A program made the translations under genes and the position numbers. From the NCBI GenBank assembly GCA_002897695.1, contig BDTG01000046.1, forward strand, positions 1 to 64,000: DNA of 64,000 bases, given 5' to 3'. The notes beneath the pieces are model-generated. The model saw only the letters and a program-made list of their open reading frames with translations. It did not search any database and had not been told where the DNA came from. Position 1 is the first letter of the stretch. The number at the start of each line of letters is the position of its first letter. Below are positions 1-6,584 of this stretch, piece by piece. This stretch comes from a bacterium BMS3Abin14. Its GTDB lineage: Bacteria > BMS3Abin14.

Positions 1-20
1 CTTGTTTTTCTGTCCGTCAT
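1..20 (-). CDS. possible 5' end of a gene running off the left edge
   Basis: On the minus strand an ATG at 20-18 opens a frame beginning MTDRKT that runs off the window. A GAAGGG purine tract lies only two to three bases upstream, closer than ideal for a ribosome binding site. Six codons are too few to assign anything, so this is only a flag. Between it and the next gene (21-223) I see no convincing coding frame. Confidence 0.2.
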
Positions 21-223
21 ATCCCTTCGTCTCCACCCCTATGAATGGCCACTTTTTAAAGCAACCATTTTATCGAGCAACATCTGCTCAAATGAAAAAT
101 ATTTCCGCAACCGCATTATCCCGGCGACTGTGCAAAAGTGCTCTGACACCGGGGAGCTTTCCAGTGGCCCTTGAACAGATCGTCTATCGCCTTCTGCTCA
201 AAGATGCCGGTATTTTCAAATTA

Positions 224-619
224 TCACTCACCGGACTTAGAGGCCTCCTCGTGCCATTGAGCTACGGTGAATTTCCTGAGTTTTTCATGGTACTGCATAT
301 CGAGTTCAACACCATCAGTGGAATTATGCACGGCATCGAACATATGTTGGGAGAGTACCCACCCGACCGCATGGATCGTTTCGTGACGGGACAGGCCATC
401 AGTCATCAGGCGCCGGAACGTCTCGGCAACAGGGATCTCGTCGTCCATAGCCACCTGGGTTTCCACCACCGCGTGGAAATGGCCGTGCAGGAGAACGTTC
501 GACAGGTCCGTCTCGTTGGCCTCGCGGTAATCCAACACCGCATCCGCCCGCTCGGATTCTTCGGCCTCAAGCCACAGCTTCGGCTCAGGTTCGACCTCAG
601 GATCGTAATCGCTGATCAT
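224..619 (-). CDS. DUF1841-like conserved hypothetical protein
   Basis: This 131-residue acidic protein resembles the DUF1841 family. The resemblance rests on the segment with HGHFHAVVETQ (about residues 45-55), the basic stretch around FRRLMTDGLSRHETIHAVGWVLS (68-90), and a length close to the family norm. The family has no established biochemical role; the conserved histidines could bind metal, but that is inference. The start is supported by AAAGGGGAG five bases before the ATG. It is followed upstream on the same strand by another conserved hypothetical with about 35 bases between them, so the two may be co-transcribed. No signal peptide or membrane segment is visible, so it is probably cytoplasmic. 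Confidence 0.6.
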   Translation of the reverse strand: MISDYDPEVEPEPKLWLEAEESERADAVLDYREANETDLSNVLLHGHFHAVVETQVAMDDEIPVAETFRRLMTDGLSRHETIHAVGWVLSQHMFDAVHNSTDGVELDMQYHEKLRKFTVAQWHEEASKSGE

Positions 620-654
620 TTCAACTCCCCTTTGTCATTGGAGGTAACGGGTTA

Positions 655-1218
655 TCACTCTTCGTAATAACCATACTCCGACATTAAGTCGCCCATGTCA
701 TCGTTGACACCGTAGCCATAGTCGCGGCTCTCGAGAAAAACTTGCTCCAAGCGTTCAATGAAAGATGTCTGCAATTCTGTATTAACGTTGGTTGTAGCTT
801 TCAATGCCCTCTCGAACATGAGAACCAGCGCATCGTAATACCCCTCGTCATCCATGCCGCAGAAATTCAGCAACGAGACGCACTCCTCGCAGTAGAAAAC
901 GGTAAGTTCAGCCAGTCCTTCCGGTCTGCCAATCGCTTTTTTGTAGTCCGAGATGGCTTTTTTAGCCCTGGCGATGGAGATATCCTGGCCTCTGATTACA
1001 TCGGGACAGACCCACCGCGAGATCGTGGCCTTGTAGGGGCTCAATACATCGTCACCCAGGCTGAAACGCGCATGAAGGAAATTCTGGTTATCCTTATTGG
1101 CGGCGTAAAGGTCCTGGATCAGCTCCAACAAGCCGGCCCGATCAAGTCCGGCCAGACCTCGTTTGAGATCGGTCCATGTCGGTTTGTTTTTGGGCTTTTT
1201 GGGTACGATTTTCATCAT
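655..1218 (-). CDS. DUF6155-like conserved hypothetical protein
   Basis: The protein (about 187 residues from this start) begins MMKIVPKKPKNKPTW. Its LIQDLYAANKDNQNFLHARF segment is typical of DUF6155-like proteins, a soluble family of unknown function. The start is uncertain. An upstream ATG at 1239 has no ribosome binding site, while GGGAGG lies about 13 bases before the ATG at 1218 and 16 before that at 1215; conservation appears to begin at MKIVPKK. The C-terminus is very acidic and tyrosine-rich (DYGYGVNDDMGDLMSEYGYYEE region). It lies just upstream of the DUF1841-like gene on the same strand. Confidence 0.55.
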   Translation of the reverse strand: MMKIVPKKPKNKPTWTDLKRGLAGLDRAGLLELIQDLYAANKDNQNFLHARFSLGDDVLSPYKATISRWVCPDVIRGQDISIARAKKAISDYKKAIGRPEGLAELTVFYCEECVSLLNFCGMDDEGYYDALVLMFERALKATTNVNTELQTSFIERLEQVFLESRDYGYGVNDDMGDLMSEYGYYEE

Positions 1219-1288
1219 ATTAGTGCCTGTGCCTCCCATTAAAAGGCGCCCGTCAACAGCCCCATCGCATCCGGTTTTTCTTGAAAAT

Positions 1289-1603
1289 TCATGCCGCGCT
1301 TAGCGGATTGATTCGATCGATCTCACTCCTGATCGCCTGCGCCGCTTCCCAAAGATCTACTGAGCGCTGCGCGTTCAACCAGAACTCCGCTGTATTGCCG
1401 AACAGGCGTGAGAGTCGCAGGGCCATCTCCGGGCTCACCGCACGCCGTTCGCGCAGCAGCTCGTTCACGGTCTGCCGGGACACGCCTATGGCTTTGGCGA
1501 AGACCGAAACAGTCAATCCGTAATCCGACAGAAAATCCTCTCTCAGCATCGCCCCGGGATGGGTCGGGCGAATTTTCCTCTTCCCTCTGTTAAGAATGCT
1601 CAT
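1289..1603 (-). CDS. higA: HigA-family antitoxin (XRE helix-turn-helix)
   Basis: This 104-residue protein matches the HigA/VapI family. HPGAMLREDFLSDYGLTVSVFAKAIGVSRQTVNELL (about residues 15-49) is the characteristic helix-turn-helix entry, followed by MALRLSRLFGNTAEFWLNAQRSVDLW. HigA binds and neutralises the mRNA-cleaving HigB toxin and represses the operon. The usual order is toxin then antitoxin, and the HigB gene should end about 15 bases upstream; only a stump of it is present (1618-1677). The antitoxin is therefore an orphan here unless it pairs with a toxin elsewhere. The antitoxin frame itself looks intact. Confidence 0.85.
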   Translation of the reverse strand: MSILNRGKRKIRPTHPGAMLREDFLSDYGLTVSVFAKAIGVSRQTVNELLRERRAVSPEMALRLSRLFGNTAEFWLNAQRSVDLWEAAQAIRSEIDRINPLSAA

Positions 1604-1617
1604 GAAACACCTCGCAT

Positions 1618-1677
1618 CTAATGATAATCCGTCAATTCCACATTGAACGCGTCACCATCTTCAAATCGAAAACCTGA
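1618..1677 (-). pseudogene. higB: 3' remnant of a HigB-type toxin gene
   Basis: Reading into the stop codon at 1618-1620, the last residues are FRFEDGDAFNVELTDYH. This is the signature C-terminus of RelE/HigB toxins (FRF..GDAY.V...DYH). Upstream of roughly position 1677 the frame becomes low-complexity (CRRSTSFSRRHHPSPRLRPPG), unlike HigB, and coincides with a GAAGC-rich repeat block. At most about 20 of the roughly 90 residues expected for HigB survive, so no active toxin can be made. The position just before higA fits the normal operon order. Confidence 0.7.
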
Positions 1678-1718
1678 GAATGTGCCTGTCCACCATCCTG
1701 TCAGCCATAGCCCCCTGT

Positions 1719-1796
1719 CAGCCGAAGCTCCTGGCGGCCGAAGCCTTGGCGAAGGATGATGGCGACGGCTGAAGCTCGTGGAGCGCCGGCAGAAGC
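1719..1796. repeat. GAAGC-rich low-complexity repeat block
   Basis: Words such as GCCGAAGCTCCTGG, GCCGAAGCCTTGGCGAAGG and GCTGAAGCTCGTGG follow one another here. They resemble the GAAGC/GCGAAGG dispersed repeats common in intergenic DNA of several environmental bacteria. The block sits exactly where the body of higB should be, so an insertion or replacement by repeat DNA is a reasonable explanation of the truncation. The boundaries are approximate. Confidence 0.35.
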
Positions 1797-1852
1797 AGGA
1801 CCCATGCAAAGCTGCAGGTCGCCGCGGTGAAGCTCGACGGCGGCGGAAGGAA

Positions 1853-2258
1853 CTATTTCAGATACTTCTTGATAAAGTCTGAGGGGGAAACGATTTTCAG
1901 GCTCTTGAAATCATCGACGGCCAGCAAGTGTCTGTCACCGCTGATGAGGAACTCGGCCTTTGATTCCATGCCACAGGCGATAAACTTGTCGTCATCTGGG
2001 TCGGCGCTGACCTGTTTATCCAGGGGGGGGAACTGCAATTATTTCGGTTCCTGTGAGAAGAAGTCCGATAACAGGTTCTGCTTCAATGGGGGGGTATCGT
2101 TTTTCCAGGCGATGCAGGACATCAATATACTCTTCAACTATCGCTGAGGATAAAGTAATCTGAATTTTACCATCACGCCAGGCTCTGAGAATTTTTCCTG
2201 GAACACCACCAAAAAACACGGCTGAGATGAAAACGTTTGTGTCCAGGACAACTTTCAT
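1853..2258 (-). pseudogene. PIN-domain toxin of a TA pair, frameshifted in a G8 tract
   Basis: Two overlapping frames together give one PIN-family toxin of the COG1569 type. The N-terminal part (from 2258) starts MKVVLDTNVFISAVFFGG with the first catalytic Asp and has the Glu of SAIVEEYIDVLHR. The C-terminal part has the ADPDDDKFIACGMESKAEFLISGDRHLL acidic centre and ends DFIKKYLK at 1853. The frame breaks at the run of eight G (2023-2030): with seven, VPPLDKQVSADPDDD reads through. As written, translation stops at 2016 and loses the second half of the active site. PIN toxins are Mg-dependent RNases. The start overlaps the stop of the upstream antitoxin by four bases (ATGA). A homopolymer sequencing error or phase-variable slippage could equally explain the break. 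Confidence 0.75.
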
Positions 2259-2518
2259 CCAGACTTCCTGGTCTGGTCGATCATCTCCTTAACATCTGCA
2301 CGGGTAAGTCCGGCTTTTTTGGCCTGGCGTCTTGCTTTCGAAATGACATTGTCGAACGCATCCATGGATGGCGGTGTGATTGTTTTCAGGATAACAACGT
2401 CACCCTCCGCGACCACCACGAACTGAGTCCCGGTTTCAAGATTGAGGGACTTTCGGATGGACTCGGGTATAACAACCTGCCCTTTAGAGGACATCTTTGT
2501 CGTCGCAACTGGTTTCAT
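2255..2518 (-). CDS. AbrB/MazE-type antitoxin paired with the PIN toxin
   Basis: This 87-residue protein has an N-terminal swapped-hairpin AbrB domain: TTKMSSKGQVVIPESIRKSLNLETGTQFVVVAEGDVVILK (about residues 6-45). A basic C-terminal tail follows that would bind the toxin. GAGGAGG lies about four bases before the ATG. The toxin gene follows with a four-base overlap, so the pair is translationally coupled. A perfect palindrome (2531-2552) immediately upstream is the likely operator through which the antitoxin, alone or with toxin, represses the operon. The antitoxin looks intact although its toxin is frameshifted. Confidence 0.8.
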   Translation of the reverse strand: MKPVATTKMSSKGQVVIPESIRKSLNLETGTQFVVVAEGDVVILKTITPPSMDAFDNVISKARRQAKKAGLTRADVKEMIDQTRKSG

Positions 2519-2530
2519 GGCGCCTCCTCA

Positions 2531-2552
2531 TTATTCTTACTGGTAAGAATAA
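2531..2552. promoter_or_regulatory. perfect palindromic operator of the AbrB/PIN operon
   Basis: The arms TTATTCTTAC and GTAAGAATAA are exact inverted repeats of 10 bp around a TG centre, and end 13 bases before the antitoxin ATG. Position and symmetry fit an autorepression site. Which protein binds is inferred from how such operons usually work. Confidence 0.6.
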
Positions 2553-2901
2553 CATGGTTTGTCCTTCGTCTCAACTCTTTTACCTCGCAATGACAGCAAA
2601 ATAATAAAGGTACGCATTAACCGGTTGAACCACCTTTGTTGGGTTCCCTCTGCGTAACCCTCTTTTAAAACCCTGCCTGTCCTGAGCAAGCCACGGGTCC
2701 TGAGCCAGGTCGAAGGACGCAGCGCGTCGAAAGGGCGGAACGGTCCGTGAGCGACCGACTCTGCGGTCCTCTGCGTTAAGGCTCTTGATCTTCGGGATTG
2801 CCGCGGTCTGTCACCCCCACCTCGGTCCTCCCCCTTCAAGGGGGAGGAAGAATATGGAATAAGACTGTTCGATGCCCTACTCCCCCCGGTCCCCGATACC
2901 G
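2553..2901. other. gene-free spacer with dispersed repeat fragments
   Basis: No coding frame here is convincing. The spacer holds a CCTCGCAATGACA fragment (about 2583-2595), a GTCCTGAGCCAGGTCGAAGG-like repeat word (about 2698-2718), and the palindrome at 2826-2848. All belong to short repeat types that recur elsewhere in this window or are common in intergenic DNA. Confidence 0.5.
2826..2848. repeat. REP-like palindrome, copy 1 (CCTCGGTCCTC family)
   Basis: TCCTCCCCCT and AGGGGGAGGA form exact 10-bp arms around TCA, preceded by CACCTCGG. The same leader and a very similar stem occur at 40732-40762 inside a coding sequence, which marks this as a dispersed element rather than a local terminator. 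There is no T-run on either side. Confidence 0.6.
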
Positions 2902-3948
2902 TTACTGCAGGGAATACCACGTCCCCTTGCCGGCGCCGTGCTGCGCCAGGCGGCCCTGCTTCACCAGGCGGCGCAGATGCACCTTGAGGGTGTTGCGGTT
3001 CGCCCCGGTCAGGGTGACGGCCTCGGCCATCGTCAGCCTCCCCCGCTCCTTCACCACCTGAAGGATCTCCGAGGACAGGGCCGGAACCCTGTACAGCTCC
3101 TTTTCGCGATCAAGCTTCCTCGCCAGGTTATCCTTTTGCGCCTTGAGTGCCTTTAAGAAGAAAAGGGTCCAGTGGTTCAGGTTCTCGTCCCTTGTCCTGA
3201 TCCCCGCTTGGGAGGACCTGAGTGCCTGGTAATACCCATCCTTGTTCTCCTCCACCATGCGCTCAAGAGAACTATAGGGAACATATCCATACCCGTTATG
3301 GAGCAGCATGAGTGTGGTCAGAATACGGGACAGGCGCCCGTTGCCGTCCTGGAATGGGTGGATAGCCAGGAAGTGGATCACGCCGGCGGCGATGACGAGC
3401 AGGGGATGAAGATCATCCCGGTCAAAAGCGTCGTTTACGCTTTTAGTCAATCGGGTCATCAATCCGGGAGTGGCGAACGGCGAGGCGGTTTCAAACACGA
3501 TCCCCAGGCTTTTCCCTTCGCTGTCGAAGGCTTCTACATGATTTGGATTTTTCTTGTACTCACCCCGGTGCGGCGCATCCCGGACGCTGTGGCGAAGCAG
3601 GATTCCGTGGAGCTGCTTGAGGTGGTTCTCGTCCAGCGGAATATGCTCCCAGGACTCGAATACCGTGTTCATTGCCTCGGCGTACCCGGCCACCTCCTCT
3701 TCGTCCCTGGACCTGAAGGAGGTGGTGTCCAGACCTCTCAGGAGAGCTTCGACCTGCCCATCCGTGAGCCTGGCTCCCTCGATACGGGTGGATGAACCGA
3801 TGGACTCGATGGAGGAAACCCGGCGCAGCCTGGCCATGGCGTCGGGCGGCAGGTGATCGAGCGTGGTCCACCGCCCCTTAAACTCGTCGATCTCGGCGAT
3901 GAGCTTGAGAACCTCCGGGGTTATGGTGAAAACGCGGGCATGGATCAT
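2902..3948 (-). CDS. Fic family protein (putative AMPylase) with self-inhibition motif
   Basis: This 348-residue Fic protein carries the full catalytic motif HPFQDGNGRLSR at residues 197-208. Fic enzymes usually transfer AMP from ATP to a hydroxyl side chain of a target protein. An inhibitory helix motif of the (S/T)xxxE(G/N) type, SSTRIEG, lies N-terminal (52-58), placing it in class II (N-terminal inhibition). The C-terminus (about 290-348) forms a winged helix-turn-helix (TMAEAVTLTGANRNTLKVHLRRLVKQGRL), so it may regulate its own promoter. AAGGAG stands eight bases before the ATG. It is complete in length for this Fic/wHTH architecture. No partner gene adjoins; the target is unknown. Confidence 0.9.
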   Translation of the reverse strand: MIHARVFTITPEVLKLIAEIDEFKGRWTTLDHLPPDAMARLRRVSSIESIGSSTRIEGARLTDGQVEALLRGLDTTSFRSRDEEEVAGYAEAMNTVFESWEHIPLDENHLKQLHGILLRHSVRDAPHRGEYKKNPNHVEAFDSEGKSLGIVFETASPFATPGLMTRLTKSVNDAFDRDDLHPLLVIAAGVIHFLAIHPFQDGNGRLSRILTTLMLLHNGYGYVPYSSLERMVEENKDGYYQALRSSQAGIRTRDENLNHWTLFFLKALKAQKDNLARKLDREKELYRVPALSSEILQVVKERGRLTMAEAVTLTGANRNTLKVHLRRLVKQGRLAQHGAGKGTWYSLQ

Positions 3949-4039
3949 ATCAGTATCTCCTTACCCACAACGATACCCATAATTACCCGTATGTCAAGAA
4001 CAATGGCAACCATGCGGAGGAAGAAGACCTCGCTCCATT

Positions 4040-4429
4040 TTACTGCGGCGGCAAACGGGTTGCCGTATTCAAACCGGGCCTGCTGCCTTCCAGGTCCATT
4101 TTCTTTCCAATCCTGTAGGCGTCTACTATCCCATAAATCCAGAAGATAACTATAAAAGATAACCCGAGATTGTATACGAGGTTGGCGGAGGTGGAAGATA
4201 CCTGGGCGGCTGCGTCTGTAACTGTTTTTGTATTGATTACGCCCCCCGCCAGATCAATTTTTTCGAGAATGGCAAGTATCTGCCGGACCGCTGTAACCAC
4301 GATTACAATCAGGCCGGCGAATACCGTAAGCATCAAAACAATGCCGCGTTTATACTGTCTAAAGACAACCTGACCAAAGCCCGGGAATACCACACCGGAC
4401 AACAGCGCCCCTTTTAATGATTTTTTCAT
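4040..4429 (-). CDS. small membrane protein, function unknown
   Basis: This 129-residue protein has three likely membrane segments: a short one at GALLSGVVFPGFGQVVF (about 7-23), a strong one at GIVLMLTVFAGLIVIVVTAV (29-48), and LVYNLGLSFIVIFWIYGIV (84-102). The PGFGQ and Y-RG pattern resembles TM2/DUF5683-like small inner-membrane proteins that have no assigned role. AGAGGAG lies four bases before the start. It is monocistronic, between the Fic gene and a non-coding stretch. Confidence 0.65.
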   Translation of the reverse strand: MKKSLKGALLSGVVFPGFGQVVFRQYKRGIVLMLTVFAGLIVIVVTAVRQILAILEKIDLAGGVINTKTVTDAAAQVSSTSANLVYNLGLSFIVIFWIYGIVDAYRIGKKMDLEGSRPGLNTATRLPPQ

Positions 4430-5118
4430 AATGCTCCTCTTATCCTTTCAGGCAGCCTTTTACAGGATTCCCTTGTCCCCCTCGTTCTCAATATTCCTGC
4501 AGATGATCACATAAGGTCTGAAATCTGGGAATCCGGGGGACGGTTTCATGAATCGCTTCAGGCATATCATAAGTAAAAGCCTGTCAATGGGCAAGAGATC
4601 CTGGTGAAAAATGGATTACAGCTTCCCATGAGCCCGAGGCGGCCCTTCGCCACAAAGCATATTGTTTCACCACCCGTTTGTCACGCTTTAGCGTGACTCG
4701 CTGGAGGCACGGAGTTCCCGTTGGACGTTGGACCCGCTTTATCTACCGATGCGGGTATAAAGGACGGGTTTCGGGTTAAACGCGAAGCGAAGCTGGTTCA
4801 CGGCGAAGCCGAGCGCTCAAACCCGGAAGCCGTCGCTAAGTGCTTAGGTAAGAACAGGACCTAGTTCCTGGTGCCTGGTGCCTAGGGAAATCAGTGCTTA
4901 GTGCCTGGTGCCTTGGAAAGTAAACTACCAGGAACTAGGGCTAGGAACTAGGAACTGGGTCCTAGGACCACCCTGCGCATAAACTGCGCGCAGGGGTGCC
5001 GATTACATTCCACGGTGCGCAAATTGTAACCTGCAGGATAAATACGAATATCTACCCATGACCCATGAAAGCATGAATTTGCATTATATTACAATGACAT
5101 ACGATGGTGGAAAAGAAG
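4430..5118. other. non-coding, repeat-rich stretch
   Basis: No gene is supported over almost 700 bases. Visible structure includes an 8-bp hairpin GTCACGCT/AGCGTGAC at 4680-4697 and short GCGAAGC words around 4780-4815. From 4860 to 4970 there is a block of repeated CCTGGTGCC, TAGTTCCTGG and AGGAACTAGG words. In that block CCTAGTTCCTGGT (4860-4872) and ACCAGGAACTAGG (4927-4939) are exact 13-bp inverted repeats. The rest looks like unconstrained intergenic DNA. Confidence 0.5.
4860..4970. repeat. inverted/tandem word block (CCTAGTTCCTGGT)
   Basis: A 13-bp exact inverted repeat (4860-4872 and 4927-4939) brackets two copies of a GTGCCTGGTGCCT word and is followed by CTAGGAACTAGGAACT. Related words (TTCCAAGTTCCAGG) occur at 8868-8880, between the VTT gene and arsS. 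The origin is unknown; it looks like intergenic expansion rather than a CRISPR. Confidence 0.4.
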
Positions 5119-5135
5119 TTGGCACGGGGGTTGCT
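5119..5135 (+). promoter_or_regulatory. sigma-54 (RpoN) promoter
   Basis: TTGGCAC, five bases (GGGGG), TTGCT matches the -24/-12 consensus exactly: GG at 5121-5122 and GC at 5133-5134 are separated by ten bases. The predicted transcription start is near 5146. There is no protein gene on the plus strand downstream, but a strong intrinsic terminator follows within 100 bases, so the promoter most likely serves a small RNA. No enhancer site for an activator was identified. Confidence 0.7.
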
Positions 5136-5145
5136 ATAACCGAGG

Positions 5146-5232
5146 GTGAAGGCTCCTTTCTCACCCCGGTTGCACGGCAGCGGCAAACCCTTTCTCCCCT
5201 CCTTTAACCCTGCCGAGCGACCGGGTTTTTTT
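5146..5232 (+). ncRNA. candidate sigma-54-dependent small RNA
   Basis: The unit runs from the predicted sigma-54 start to the end of a T7 run, about 87 nt. The 3' half is a 16-bp stem (5165-5180 with 5210-5225, two mismatches: CCCGGTTGCACGGCAG against CTGCCGAGCGACCGGG) followed directly by seven T. Its 29-nt loop (5181-5209) is pyrimidine-rich and contains CCCCTCCTTT, complementary to AAAGGAGGGG-type ribosome binding sites. This is the hallmark of small RNAs that block translation initiation. The RNA would end ten bases before the 3' end of the convergent glycosyltransferase gene. Existence and targets are inference; promoter, stem and loop are seen. Confidence 0.55.
5165..5232 (+). terminator. 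intrinsic terminator of the candidate sRNA
   Basis: This is a 16-bp GC-rich stem with two mismatches, a 29-nt loop, and TTTTTTT at 5226-5232. On the minus strand the same stem is not followed by a T-run, so it acts as a terminator for plus-strand transcription only. It may still help end the minus-strand operon that stops at 5242. Confidence 0.6.
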
Positions 5233-5241
5233 GCGCCCGGG

Positions 5242-6567
5242 TCACCCGATCAAACGACGGTACGTCCTCGCGAGCCGTTCGGGCCCCACCCCGAGGACAT
5301 AGAGCCAGGTGACAAGCTGATTGACGATGGTCACCCGGAAAACACCTTTCTTCCTCCACTTCCTGGCGGAGGTCACGGCGGTCTCATCGAGAAGGACCAC
5401 CCGGCCCTGACCGCGAAGGTGCCGCATGAGCTGGTAGTCCTCCATGATGGGCTGATCCGGGAAACCTCCGGCCAGCCGGAAGGCGGGCGCCCTGACGAAG
5501 ATCGCCTGATCCCCGAAGACGATCCCCAGACGTGAGCGCCGATTGGCAAGCCGCTCGACGATGCCCATGGCAGCGGACCGGTAATCCACCGCGAAACGGA
5601 AAGCCCCCGCGACCACGTCCTCCCTGATCATGGCTCTTCCGATGGCCGTCTCGAACCCGTCCGGCAGGGACGTATCGGCGTGGAGAAACAGGAGGATGTC
5701 CCCGTGGGCAACCTCCGCCCCGCGGTTCATCTGGGCAGCCCGGCCAGGTTGGGAATCGACGACATGGATCTTATGTGCCAGGCAGGCCTCCAGGGTCCCG
5801 TCGGTGCTTCCGCCATCGGAAACGATCACCTCGACCCCGGGAACCGATTCCAGCCTTTCAAGCAGGGAATCGATCCACTCCTTTTCATTGAAGGTGGGGA
5901 TGACGATGGAAATGGTAAGCTTCCGGTGCGCCTTCGGCGCCGCGGCGGCGGCCTTCTCCCAGTGGACAAGGTCCTCCGGCCCGTCAACATCGTCGAGGTC
6001 ATCCAGCAGCCCAAGGTCGAGACCTGTTTCCGCCACAGCATTGATCGTTTCGGACAGAACGTTCCCGGTGCCCCACGGGATGTCCCTGAAAACTGCGTTG
6101 AAAAGGCCCTCCGGAGCTCCCGACCGGATGCCGATGAGGTAGTAGCCCCCATCGGTGGACGGCCCCAGGACGATGGGGTTGTCCTCCAGAAGGACCAGGG
6201 CCTCATCCACGTGGCCCCGGCCAAGCTCCGGGCAGTCCGTGCCGATAATAACGACCTTCCGGTACCCGCTCCCGAACGACTCCCTGAATGCCCGCTCCAT
6301 CCTTGATCCCAGGTCGCCGTCTCCCTGAGGCACATAGTCCACTTCATCCCCCAGCCAGTTCTTCACGGCTGCCGGGTCCCCATCCGTGAAGCGGACCTGC
6401 ATCTCCACAGTGCCGGCCCCATGGAGCTGAACTGCGGCCAGCGTGTGTTCGGTCATATCCCGGGAAAGATCGGCCGCACCCTGCTCACCGAGGACGGGGA
6501 TCAACCGGGTCTTTGCTTTTCCCGGGACTGGATATCGGGTAAAAAGGATCAGGAGGGAGGAGGGCAT
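5242..6567 (-). CDS. fused arsenosugar-type glycosyltransferases (TIGR04282 + TIGR04283)
   Basis: Two families that are usually separate genes are joined in 441 residues. The N-terminal half (1-205) is a DUF2064/TIGR04282 nucleotidyltransferase-fold glycosyltransferase: LILFTRYPVPGKAKTRL, IIGTDCPEL at 107-115, GPSTDGGYYLIG at 135-146. After an Ala-rich linker (206-215) comes a GT2/TIGR04283 domain: ISIVIPTFNE 219-228, DGGSTDGT 251-258, FLHADTSLP. Both families are annotated with arsenosugar biosynthesis because they travel with the radical SAM protein ArsS. That gene is in this operon, with a flavoprotein and a VTT protein between. The fusion suggests the two act in consecutive steps; the sugar acceptor is not known from sequence. 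Confidence 0.85.
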   Translation of the reverse strand: MPSSLLILFTRYPVPGKAKTRLIPVLGEQGAADLSRDMTEHTLAAVQLHGAGTVEMQVRFTDGDPAAVKNWLGDEVDYVPQGDGDLGSRMERAFRESFGSGYRKVVIIGTDCPELGRGHVDEALVLLEDNPIVLGPSTDGGYYLIGIRSGAPEGLFNAVFRDIPWGTGNVLSETINAVAETGLDLGLLDDLDDVDGPEDLVHWEKAAAAAPKAHRKLTISIVIPTFNEKEWIDSLLERLESVPGVEVIVSDGGSTDGTLEACLAHKIHVVDSQPGRAAQMNRGAEVAHGDILLFLHADTSLPDGFETAIGRAMIREDVVAGAFRFAVDYRSAAMGIVERLANRRSRLGIVFGDQAIFVRAPAFRLAGGFPDQPIMEDYQLMRHLRGQGRVVLLDETAVTSARKWRKKGVFRVTIVNQLVTWLYVLGVGPERLARTYRRLIG

Positions 6568-6584
6568 GGCATCAGAAACCAGGG

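Noticed and set aside
2-667. Long plus-strand open frame at the left edge
   Set aside because: It runs antisense to the DUF1841-like gene, has no recognisable family and no ribosome binding site; the minus-strand frame has family similarity.
5138-5171. Antiterminator hairpin competing with the sRNA terminator
   Set aside because: AACCG.GGGTGA/TCACCC.CGGTT does overlap the terminator arm, but its left arm lies largely upstream of the predicted transcription start, so most of it would not be in the RNA.
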